Of a DNA stretch of 64,000 bases, positions 51,804-59,528 are shown piece by piece. This DNA is from an uncultured Alistipes sp. (GTDB lineage Bacteria > Bacteroidota > Bacteroidia > Bacteroidales > UBA932), in contig UQUN01000004.1 in assembly GCA_900544175.1 (NCBI GenBank), forward strand, positions 53,957-117,956, given 5' to 3'. Made by a program: the position numbers and the translations under genes. Position 1 is the stretch's first letter. Each line of letters begins with the position of its first letter. The notes under the pieces are model-generated. The model made no database searches, was not told the origin of the DNA, and was given only the letters and a program-made list of their open reading frames with translations.

Positions 51804-54590
51804 TTATCCTATGCTGAACTTGATCTTGAAGATGAGCGACAACGGCCTGAGGAGGTAGTTGTACTGGTAGTTGGTGATGTCGGACCAGACGCGCTGGTTG
51901 TACGTGCCGGTGTTCAGCAGGTTGCGCCCTTCGAGGACGTACTCCATCCTCCGGGTCCTGTACGAGATGGAGGCGTCGAGGAAGAAGATGTTGCGGCTGC
52001 CGGAGGTGATGGCATCGTTCAGGTAGTGCTCGCCGCTGATATTGAGGGACAGCCGCTTGAAGAACACGAAATTGAACCCGAGCCTCTGGTGCAGGGCGTT
52101 TATCGGGGAGAAAGCCTCGTCCCGCGTGCTGCTGGAGGAGCGGACATACCGGATGTAGTACTCCATGAACGCCGACCTGGCCAGGCGGGACGACACCTCC
52201 AGCCCCAGCGGAAGGCTCCACGTGGACACCGGCATCACCTCGCCCTGACGAAGCACGTCCATCCAGGTCCGGCGGAAGCCCACGGGTATCCCCACCGTGG
52301 TGGATATGGCGTCGAACCGCTTCTCTATCTTACCCTCTATCCCCCAGCCCTGAGACAGGTTATCTATGTTGTACGTCCCGACACGGCTCAGGGAGCCGTA
52401 ATACTCTGTGCCGTACATTATATTGGAGCGGCTGCGCCAGTAGTCGGCCCTGACCGAGCCGAAGAGGGAAATCAGAGCGTCGGCATAGCTCAGTTCCGCA
52501 CTGTAGGTCTGGTAGAGGCCCTGTGCGATGTCGCCGTTGCGGCTGCCTATGAGCCGGTAGTCCGTCATGATGTAGCCGCTGTAAATGCTGGACGGAGCCC
52601 CGAGGTTGTTGAAGATGGCGCCGGAGGCATTGAACTTGAGACTCGGAGTAATCTCCGCGCTCATGCTGACATTAGGGTTCAGAAGCAGCTTCCCGAGCCT
52701 GCGGTCACTGCCCTGCACCTTGTCCCGGATGAGCAGGTCGGAATAGGTCAATCCCAGGCCGCCTGTTATGTGGAATCCCCTGTACCTGTAGGTCAGTCCG
52801 GTGAAGAGTATGGCGTTTATCTTGTGATAGTACATGTCGTTGCGCATGGAGTCTGCCGGAGCAATGCCCTCTCCGGGAGTCAGGCCGCTTGTCATGCCCT
52901 GTATGTCGGCCTCCACCCCGGCGGACACAAACATGCCCAGCCCGCTCTTGAATCCCTTATTGAAAGACAGTGTGTTGCGGGTATAGAGCTTGCGGTTGTC
53001 CATGAGCTGCACCGCCTCCCGGGCCTGCTGACCGTAGCCGAATATCTCCGGGTACAGCACCGGGGTGACACGCAGAGTGGCCGGAAGGGAGGAGGCGTTG
53101 ATGCGTGATGAGAAGTTCAGGCGTACGTTCCCTTTCAGGACCTTCACAAAACTTAGGTCATTCTGGAGACGGAGCTGGGGACTGACGGTCATGGACTGCT
53201 CCACCGGGGTGCCGTCGCTGAGGACGCTGCCGCTGTTGCGGTTCCACTCGGCCCCGAAGGCTATCTGCTCGTTCAGGTATATCTTCTCGTTGTTGAGATT
53301 GTAGCGCAGTTTGATCTCAGTTCCGTCGGACAATTCGGTCGCGGAAGTGGTCTCGTCTATCTCCAATGGAGGCTGGCCGCCGGGCAGGTAGTATGTGGTC
53401 AGGGACGAGGAGTTGTATCTCTGCCTGTCGTTCAGGTAGACAGCGTTGATGTTCAGAGTGTTGTCGGTATCCGTACTGTCGCCGAGCTTGACGATGTTGT
53501 TGACGGAGACGGCGTGGGTGAGGTTGTCCATGTACCGCTCGCGGTCGGTGTCGGGCAGGGACGGAAGATGCACGGAGAGGGGCGAGTACTCCTTCTGGAA
53601 ACTGTCGTAAAATGATGTCAGCTCGGAGCTCACGTCATCCCCGGAGTTGTTGGACTTGACGGTGGTCATCATCTGGTACTTGCCGGTGAAGAGCATCAGG
53701 GCCAGCTCCCCGTTCCACATCCAGGGCTTGTAGCCCCCGCCGAGGGAGAGGGTGGCGATGAGGCTGCCCTTCGCTCCGTCCTTCAGACGTAGGTTGATGG
53801 CAGCGTCGGGAGAGAACGCCACGTCCTTGAGGGCCTTGATGGGCTGGTGGTTCTCCAGCACCTCCACCTTTGAGATGTCCTCCGCGCGGACATTGTTCAC
53901 CGCCACACCGTAACGGCCGCCCATGAGGTCCAGACCCTCGATGTAGAACTTGTTGATAGGACGGTTGTTATACCTTATCTGTCCGGCAGCGTCGACATCG
54001 ATGCCCGGCATCTTGCGGAGCACGTCTCCGATGGCCCGGTCGGTGAGGGTGTCGATGTAGGAGTCGACGAGGTAGCTCAGGGTATCGCCGTGACGTTTGA
54101 CAGGCTCCGCCGTCACCTTCACCTCGTTGATCATCATGGCCTCGTACTCCGCCTTGAAGTCCACGGTCGCGCTCCGGATTTCCTTTCCGCTCCCTTCAGA
54201 GACTGAACCTGCCGGAACCAAGGCCGCATTCTTCCAGGCCTTCTTGATATTGAACCCCGTAATCATCACCCTGACCGAATCCGCCCTGATACCGTACTCG
54301 AAGCGGTACCGGCCTTCCCCGTCAGTGGTCGTGAAGCCGTAAAGCGCCCTGCCGTCAGGAGGCTGGAGCATCACATTCGCCCCGGGGACAGGCTCGCCGG
54401 TGGAGGAGTCCGTCACACGTCCGGTCACGACGGCGTGAACCAGTGACTGCCGGACGGTATCCCCTGCCGGAGACTCCGGTGTACATACATCCATGCCACG
54501 GACCGGCAAGGGCAGAGCGGCGGTCTCTGCGGCGCTGATGCTGACTGATGCCGCGATTGCGGTGAGTATTGCGAAGTATTTTCGTCTCAT
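51804..54590 (-). CDS. TonB-dependent receptor-like outer-membrane protein (GLPGLI partner)
   Basis: 928-residue outer-membrane protein. A signal peptide (AILTAIAASVSISAA) is followed by a carboxypeptidase-regulatory-like domain at about 53-120 (VVTGRVTDSSTGEPVPGANVML), then a plug-like domain at about 165-265 (IGDVLRKMPGIDVDAAGQIRYNNRPINKFYIEGLDLMGG) and a large beta-barrel to the C-terminal strand RPLSLIFKIKFSIG. No clear TonB box is seen. Such receptors are regularly encoded next to GLPGLI proteins; here it is the last gene of a leftward array of five of them, 29 bases after the nearest. The gene looks richer in G and C than its neighbours. The ligand is unknown. Confidence 0.85.
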   Translation of the reverse strand: MRRKYFAILTAIAASVSISAAETAALPLPVRGMDVCTPESPAGDTVRQSLVHAVVTGRVTDSSTGEPVPGANVMLQPPDGRALYGFTTTDGEGRYRFEYGIRADSVRVMITGFNIKKAWKNAALVPAGSVSEGSGKEIRSATVDFKAEYEAMMINEVKVTAEPVKRHGDTLSYLVDSYIDTLTDRAIGDVLRKMPGIDVDAAGQIRYNNRPINKFYIEGLDLMGGRYGVAVNNVRAEDISKVEVLENHQPIKALKDVAFSPDAAINLRLKDGAKGSLIATLSLGGGYKPWMWNGELALMLFTGKYQMMTTVKSNNSGDDVSSELTSFYDSFQKEYSPLSVHLPSLPDTDRERYMDNLTHAVSVNNIVKLGDSTDTDNTLNINAVYLNDRQRYNSSSLTTYYLPGGQPPLEIDETTSATELSDGTEIKLRYNLNNEKIYLNEQIAFGAEWNRNSGSVLSDGTPVEQSMTVSPQLRLQNDLSFVKVLKGNVRLNFSSRINASSLPATLRVTPVLYPEIFGYGQQAREAVQLMDNRKLYTRNTLSFNKGFKSGLGMFVSAGVEADIQGMTSGLTPGEGIAPADSMRNDMYYHKINAILFTGLTYRYRGFHITGGLGLTYSDLLIRDKVQGSDRRLGKLLLNPNVSMSAEITPSLKFNASGAIFNNLGAPSSIYSGYIMTDYRLIGSRNGDIAQGLYQTYSAELSYADALISLFGSVRADYWRSRSNIMYGTEYYGSLSRVGTYNIDNLSQGWGIEGKIEKRFDAISTTVGIPVGFRRTWMDVLRQGEVMPVSTWSLPLGLEVSSRLARSAFMEYYIRYVRSSSSTRDEAFSPINALHQRLGFNFVFFKRLSLNISGEHYLNDAITSGSRNIFFLDASISYRTRRMEYVLEGRNLLNTGTYNQRVWSDITNYQYNYLLRPLSLIFKIKFSIG

Positions 54591-54619
54591 AGGTGACTAT
54601 TATTTTCAGTTCGTATTCA

Positions 54620-55615
54620 TTATTCCAGTTCGAGAGCGGGCACCTCAGGCAGGGCAAACCTCTCGCGGTTGGCCGCCGTGACTTTCTCTATTACCAGCTT
54701 GTCCCCCTCATAATGGCCTACCGACAGGTCGACGCCAAGCGCCAGTTTGAACCCGTACGGGTCTGCCCATCTTTTCCGTTCTAGCCCTAATGCCTGCCGA
54801 CGGTTGATTCTGCGTATCTTCATTTTCGGCACTCCTCCGCCGTAGCTGTCATATCCGGGGTCGAAAATATGGATATCCCCACTCCTGAGCTCCAGTCCTA
54901 CGGCCTCCCATGAGAACACGCCGCTGCTCTCCTCCACAGCCATTATCAGTCCCGGTAGACCGCAGAACTTCCAGGGGCCCGCACTTATCGGTATATCCGG
55001 GGCAAACCAGACTGTGTATCTCCTGCCTCTGAACTCCGTACTGGCCTCAATACACTGATAGCCCAACACGGTCACAGCCGTATCCGGAATGAAAGTCCAC
55101 TGGAGATCAGGCATCCTCTCCGAGTACTCATATTCTGTGTCAACAATGCCCATACGGACGGTAAGGATCCCCTGCCCGGGCCAGTTCTGATAGCAGTCCT
55201 CATATACCGCGATACGTCCGCCATCCATCCATGAGCTGTTGTTCACGCCGTCCGCTCCCTCCTGCCTGGCCTTGAACATGAGCGAGTCGCACCGGTCCGC
55301 CGCAAGACTGTAGTATCTTGACAGGCCGCTCCCTATCTCCAGACGCATCATGTCATAATCCGGATAATAGGAAGTGGCGGTATCCGGAGACGGCATGGAG
55401 ACAGAGTACCGGTAGGTTACAGCATACCCGTATCGTCCTATCGCCTTTTTCGAGACCACATCGCGGCTTATCGGATTGGTTCTCTGAAGAGCGACAGCAT
55501 AGGGGCTTATAGTCCGGCTCTGACCGGATGCCCCAAACGATGCAAGCGCCGGGAGTACTAATGCAAATACCAATGCCAGGAGTCTCTTACCTATTCTCAA
55601 TGATTTCCTTTTCAT
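54620..55615 (-). CDS. GLPGLI family exported protein, type A
   Basis: 331-residue exported protein. The signal peptide (LLALVFALVLPALASFGASG) precedes a beta-rich domain; the family motif is in AGPWKFCGLPGLIMAVEESSG (GLPGLI at about residues 223-228) and is preceded by FRGRRYTVWFAPDIPI. It ends with ALPEVPALELE. The family is Bacteroidota-specific, of unknown function. It closely resembles the frameshifted copy at 57186-58212, sharing the C-terminal EVPALELE and the GPWKFCGLPGLIMAVEES block, so I call it type A. The start overlaps the previous gene by 29 bases and the TonB receptor follows after 29. Confidence 0.88.
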   Translation of the reverse strand: MKRKSLRIGKRLLALVFALVLPALASFGASGQSRTISPYAVALQRTNPISRDVVSKKAIGRYGYAVTYRYSVSMPSPDTATSYYPDYDMMRLEIGSGLSRYYSLAADRCDSLMFKARQEGADGVNNSSWMDGGRIAVYEDCYQNWPGQGILTVRMGIVDTEYEYSERMPDLQWTFIPDTAVTVLGYQCIEASTEFRGRRYTVWFAPDIPISAGPWKFCGLPGLIMAVEESSGVFSWEAVGLELRSGDIHIFDPGYDSYGGGVPKMKIRRINRRQALGLERKRWADPYGFKLALGVDLSVGHYEGDKLVIEKVTAANRERFALPEVPALELE

Positions 55616-56261
55616 AGAATTCCGGCATTATGGATAAAAATATACTGTTTATCTCCTCGCGTGAGATTGTGCTGACATTGCCGAACCGGTCTATCTGGGT
55701 GAACTTATTGGCGTAACTTTCGATGTAAGTACCGAGCGGATCGCGTAAAAGTTTGTCGGAATGCTTTTTCCTGTCCTGGGCCAACAGTATGGGAACGGTG
55801 CCAGAGCGCGATATTGACCTAACTTTCCAGCAAAAATTCCAGTCCTCTTCATAATACAGTTCGTTGTCACATATCAGGTTCGTAACGGTAAGCCGGTCTG
55901 CCTCAGGCCAGTTGAAATATACGTCCTCTCTGTCAGGAAAGTCATTCTCTGACAGTCCGAGAATTTCGTACGGATTGTACGACGTCTCCGTTTTCGACAT
56001 CCTGCTGTCCAGCGTATCCATCCGCCAGCCCATAAGAGTCGAATACTTTATCACTCTGTTGCCGTATTCCACAGATTTAATATCGTGATACTCTTTGCCG
56101 TTCTTGTCCTTAAAGTAATAGTCATAACTGACAACGAGGTGACTCGTGTCTATTGTACAGAAGCCGTCAGACGCCCTTTTTCTGTCATAGCCCAGCATCT
56201 GGGCGTTCATTGCTCCGACAAATGACATCAACAACAATACGCTTAAAACTACCTGCTTCAT
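55587..56261 (-). CDS. short GLPGLI-like exported protein lacking the GLPGLI motif
   Basis: 224-residue protein with a signal peptide (VVLSVLLLMSFVGAMNAQ). Its first ~130 mature residues follow the GLPGLI layout (DTSHLVVSYDYYFKDKNGKEY, ENDFPDREDVYFNWPEADRLTVTNLICDNELYYEEDWNFCWKV, the 'YFNWPE' step being the equivalent of YLNWPE in the type A copy), but the region that should carry GLPGLI and the later strand is missing and the protein ends with a helical, charged tail. ATG 56261 was chosen because it opens the signal peptide. It lies inside the array between type A and type B genes. Either a specialised short member or a degenerate one. Confidence 0.72.
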   Translation of the reverse strand: MKQVVLSVLLLMSFVGAMNAQMLGYDRKRASDGFCTIDTSHLVVSYDYYFKDKNGKEYHDIKSVEYGNRVIKYSTLMGWRMDTLDSRMSKTETSYNPYEILGLSENDFPDREDVYFNWPEADRLTVTNLICDNELYYEEDWNFCWKVRSISRSGTVPILLAQDRKKHSDKLLRDPLGTYIESYANKFTQIDRFGNVSTISREEINSIFLSIMPEFYEKEIIENR

Positions 56262-56274
56262 AAATTCCTCAATT

Positions 56275-57189
56275 TTACTCGTTTTCCATCTGCGGGATAT
56301 ATATGGCACCTCCTGTAAGCGCCATATATTCTCCGTATGAAATCTCTTTATTACTGCCTGTTACATGATCGCGTACCATATAGGTGGTGGAGCTCTTCAC
56401 ACCATGCATTTCATTGAGCTGGTTGGAAGCTACTCCGCGCATGTCATTCAGTCTGAGGATGTCCTCCCGTTTGCATTTTCTCGTCCTCTCATTGTACCGG
56501 TAGATGTGCATGTCCCCGTTGCGGAAGTCGGATATCCCGGCCATCTCGAATACGAACAGACTGTCCGTATCCTCCGCCTTGAGGATGAGTCCCGGCAGGC
56601 CGCCTAACTTCCAAGGGCCGTAGGGCATGGGTATCTCATAGGTAAACCATGTCCGCCAGACTCTCCCACGGAATTCGGCCTCGGCCATAAAGCACTCGTA
56701 GCCGAGAACCGTGTCCGTCCGGGTGCTTATATCCCAGTGCAAGGACGGGACAGGCTCCGAATACTCATAGACCGTGTTATGGAACTTGTTGTAAACGGTA
56801 ATCTCCCCTTTGTCAGGATAATTGAAAAAGATGTCCTCGTAGGTGCCGTATTCGTCAAGGTGGAGATTGACAGCCGGATCATATTCGCCTCCTGCGCCTT
56901 TGGCTTTAAATTTCACCGAATCCATATTCTCGGCAAAGAGACTGTAGTACCTGTTGAAGTTCTCGCCTATCTCCAAGGCCTGGTTGTCATAATAATGCCC
57001 GTCACTGTTCTTTACTGTGTCCGTAGCGATACGCACCCTGTAGGTGAAGCGTAGCAGCAGACGGTCTATCTCCTCCCTGACCTCAATATCTCTCGGCAGT
57101 GCAAATACAGCCTTGTTACCCTGTGAGTATATTGATGCCGAGATGCACAAAAACAATATGACTAAACCTGTCTTTTTCATAAGAGTCAT
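56275..57189 (-). CDS. GLPGLI family exported protein, type B
   Basis: 304-residue exported protein (301 if the second ATG, at 57180, is used; that one starts the signal peptide MKKTGLVILFLCISASIYSQ, and both are possible). The motif block is GPWKLGGLPGLILKAEDTD. Between bases 56494 and 57042 it appears identical to the gene at 58216, which encodes a second type B protein; N- and C-termini differ (ISYGEYMALTGGAIYIPQMENE against ISYGEMMALVGDVLYIPQMENE). The 57189 ATG overlaps the stop of the preceding (frameshifted) gene as ATGA. Function is unknown. Confidence 0.87.
   Translation of the reverse strand: MTLMKKTGLVILFLCISASIYSQGNKAVFALPRDIEVREEIDRLLLRFTYRVRIATDTVKNSDGHYYDNQALEIGENFNRYYSLFAENMDSVKFKAKGAGGEYDPAVNLHLDEYGTYEDIFFNYPDKGEITVYNKFHNTVYEYSEPVPSLHWDISTRTDTVLGYECFMAEAEFRGRVWRTWFTYEIPMPYGPWKLGGLPGLILKAEDTDSLFVFEMAGISDFRNGDMHIYRYNERTRKCKREDILRLNDMRGVASNQLNEMHGVKSSTTYMVRDHVTGSNKEISYGEYMALTGGAIYIPQMENE
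56494..57042. repeat. 549-base direct repeat, copy 1
   Basis: By eye identical to 58435-58983 (distance 1941 bases); the bordering mismatches are at 56493 and 57043. Weaker similarity continues outward to at least 56404. The repeat lies inside the type B GLPGLI gene. Confidence 0.88.
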
Positions 57190-58212
57190 TCCAGTTCCAG
57201 GGCGGGCACCTCCGGCAGGACATACTTCTCACGGTTGAGCGCCGTGACCCCTTCATCAGATACTATTTTATCTCCTTCTTTTCTTATCACCCTTACCGAA
57301 CCACTTCCAGACAGTATAAAAGCGTATGGATCCGCCCATCTGCGCTTTTCCAGTTCGAGGGCCTGCTTACGGGATATTCTGCGGATGCTTGCCCGCGGAA
57401 CTCCGCAGGGAACATAATTGGTGATACAGTCATATTCAGGGTCAAGCATATATATGTCTCCATGCTCCGCACCGATACCTACAGCCTCCCACGAGAAGAC
57501 ACCGGAGCTCTCCTCCACAGCCATTATAAGCCCCGGCAGACCGCAGAACTTCCATGGGCCGGCATTTATAGGTACGTCCAATGCAAACCATGCTGTATAA
57601 TGCCTTCCTCTGAATACGGTCTGAGCGGCAAGACACCGGTAGCCGCAGACAGTTTTTTGCCACTGTATCCAAGAATATCCAGTCCATATGCGGTACTGGC
57701 TCCTCATATTCGTATTCGAAGTCTGAAAAGCCCATTCTCACTGTCAGCTTACCGATCTCCGGCCAGTTCAAATAAGTATCCTCATACAAAGCAAATCTTC
57801 CCTCCGGCATCCATCCGTCCAGATCCACTCCTTCGCGGTTGTCCGTACTCATTCTGGCACGGAACATGATCGAGTCCCGTCTGTCAGCAGATGTGCTGTA
57901 ATAGTGTGTCAAGCCGTTGTCCCCTATCTCCAGACGCATCAGATCATAATCCACGATATATTCCGAGGTGGAATCAAAAGCGTTCATGTCTATCTCGTAT
58001 CTATATGTGACAGTGTAGTCATATTCTGAGACAGGCTTCTTGCTGACAACATCACGGGTATTTCGAGGTGATGTCAATCCCATGGTGAGACTTATCTGAG
58101 AACTGCTCTGGGCCAGAGAATTCTCAGGAAATGCAATTACATGTATCAATACAGATAATCCACATACGCACCAGTTTACTGGCCTATGTATTGATTGAGC
58201 ACGCCGAGCCAT
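57186..58212 (-). pseudogene. GLPGLI family protein, type A copy with frameshift
   Basis: Two frames together make one type A protein of about 341 residues. The upstream frame (58212 leftwards) runs from the signal peptide through YEYEEPVPHMDWIFLDTVAKN; the homologous continuation KTVCGYRCLAAQTVFRG with GPWKFCGLPGLIMAVEES is in another frame, down to EVPALELE at 57186. The switch lies in a run of six A residues on the coding strand (57653-57658), where deleting one A would restore the frame (GCA AAA ACT GTC). So the copy is either a pseudogene, a phase-variable locus, or a sequencing/assembly error. Without the shift it would be a full-length paralogue of 54620. Its start codon is 4 bases after the stop of the first gene. 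Confidence 0.82.
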
Positions 58213-58215
58213 ATT

Positions 58216-59127
58216 CTACTCATTTTCCATCTGTGGAATATACAATACGTCTCCCACAAGAGCCATCATCTCTCCGTACGAGATTTCTTTCTTTTCGCCA
58301 GTCACCGGATCCGCGAGCATATAGGTCACGGAACCCTTCGCACCATGCATTTCATTGAGCTGGTTGGAAGCTGCTCCGCGCATGTCATTCAGTTTGAGGA
58401 TGTCCTCCCGTCTGCATTTTCTCGTCCTCTCATCGTACCGGTAGATGTGCATGTCCCCGTTGCGGAAGTCGGATATCCCGGCCATCTCGAATACGAACAG
58501 ACTGTCCGTATCCTCCGCCTTGAGGATGAGTCCCGGCAGGCCGCCTAACTTCCAAGGGCCGTAGGGCATGGGTATCTCATAGGTAAACCATGTCCGCCAG
58601 ACTCTCCCACGGAATTCGGCCTCGGCCATAAAGCACTCGTAGCCGAGAACCGTGTCCGTCCGGGTGCTTATATCCCAGTGCAAGGACGGGACAGGCTCCG
58701 AATACTCATAGACCGTGTTATGGAACTTGTTGTAAACGGTAATCTCCCCTTTGTCAGGATAATTGAAAAAGATGTCCTCGTAGGTGCCGTATTCGTCAAG
58801 GTGGAGATTGACAGCCGGATCATATTCGCCTCCTGCGCCTTTGGCTTTAAATTTCACCGAATCCATATTCTCGGCAAAGAGACTGTAGTACCTGTTGAAG
58901 TTCTCGCCTATCTCCAAGGCCTGGTTGTCATAATAATGCCCGTCACTGTTCTTTACTGTGTCCGTAGCGATACGCACCCTGTAAGTGAAGCGGAGCAGCA
59001 GCCGGTCTATCTCCTCCTTTGCCTCTACGTCTCTCGGTTGCGCAGGTACAGCACCCTGTCTGACTCCTTGTGAATATACTGACGTCGAGAGACAAACACA
59101 TAATAAAATAATACTTACCCTTTTCAT
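58216..59127 (-). CDS. GLPGLI family exported protein, type B (first gene of the array)
   Basis: 303-residue exported protein. ATG 59127 opens the signal peptide MKRVSIILLCVCLSTSVYSQ; an upstream open frame has no such feature. The motif block is GPWKLGGLPGLILKAEDTD, as in the gene at 56275, with which it shares 549 identical bases. Family segments also seen are YDNQALEIGENFNRYYSLFAENMDSVKF and VPSLHWDISTRTDTVLGYECFMAEAEFRGRVWRTWFTYEIPMPYG. It is the first gene of the leftward array, with a -7 element at 59209-59202 and a heptanucleotide repeat behind it. Function is unknown. Confidence 0.88.
   Translation of the reverse strand: MKRVSIILLCVCLSTSVYSQGVRQGAVPAQPRDVEAKEEIDRLLLRFTYRVRIATDTVKNSDGHYYDNQALEIGENFNRYYSLFAENMDSVKFKAKGAGGEYDPAVNLHLDEYGTYEDIFFNYPDKGEITVYNKFHNTVYEYSEPVPSLHWDISTRTDTVLGYECFMAEAEFRGRVWRTWFTYEIPMPYGPWKLGGLPGLILKAEDTDSLFVFEMAGISDFRNGDMHIYRYDERTRKCRREDILKLNDMRGAASNQLNEMHGAKGSVTYMLADPVTGEKKEISYGEMMALVGDVLYIPQMENE
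58435..58983. repeat. 549-base direct repeat, copy 2
   Basis: By eye identical to 56494-57042 in direct orientation. It lies inside the first gene of the GLPGLI array. Confidence 0.88.
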
Positions 59128-59201
59128 TGCATATAATTTTAATTTAACGTCACACCCAGTTGCAATATGCCAAAACCGCATTACCCACCCTATCCATGAC
59201 A

Positions 59202-59209
59202 CAAATATA
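59202..59209 (-). promoter_or_regulatory. -7 element of the GLPGLI array
   Basis: TATATTTG on the minus strand, 74 bases before ATG 59127. The heptamer repeat begins at the next base upstream (59210), in the position where the -35/-33 spacer would be. Confidence 0.5.
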
Positions 59210-59251
59210 TATTTTATATTTTATATTTTATATTTTATATTTTATATTTTA
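59210..59251. repeat. (TATTTTA)6 tandem repeat
   Basis: Six perfect tandem copies of the 7-base unit TATTTTA, followed by a partial copy (TA). It sits immediately upstream of the array's -7 element and 4 bases before a CAAAA (59255-59259), which would read TTTTG on the minus strand. Confidence 0.92.
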
Positions 59252-59501
59252 TAACAAAACATATATTTTTTAACAAACAAATACAGGCAAATACTTAGCC
59301 ACATCTTTGATTACAAGCACGTTTCACCTAAAAACATATCGTCATTTCCGATTACAGCATCTGCAATGCAAATATTATATCAGGCAATAATAAAACAGCG
59401 AACCGGCAATGATGCCTGATTGACCTCAGTCAACTTCACGGAATCGAAAATGACCGATGAGGAATTTGACAATAAAATCTGACAGCTTCCTGCAATTATT
59501 A
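59252..59501. other. intergenic region between the GLPGLI array and the aldo/keto reductase
   Basis: About 250 bases without a gene. It has an 8-bp inverted repeat ATCAGGCA (59379-59386) / TGCCTGAT (59413-59420) and, overlapping it, the palindrome TTGAC-CTCA-GTCAA (59420-59433), possible regulator sites. Nothing else recognised. Confidence 0.45.
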
Positions 59502-59509
59502 TAAATTTG
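59502..59509 (+). promoter_or_regulatory. -7 element for the aldo/keto reductase
   Basis: TAAATTTG matches TAnnTTTG, 19 bases before ATG 59529. No TTTG box at the right distance. Confidence 0.45.
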
Positions 59510-59528
59510 CAGCACAATACTTTTTATT

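Noticed and set aside
52026..53108. 360-residue plus-strand open frame
   Set aside because: Antisense to the TonB-dependent receptor; low-complexity residue use typical of GC-rich shadow frames.
57650..57660. Programmed -1 frameshift site (A-AAA-AAC)
   Set aside because: The heptamer is in frame, but continuing the protein needs a +1 shift; the -1 frame gives no homologous sequence.
59210..59251. CRISPR array or telomere-like repeat
   Set aside because: The units are seven bases with no spacers; it is a simple tandem repeat.
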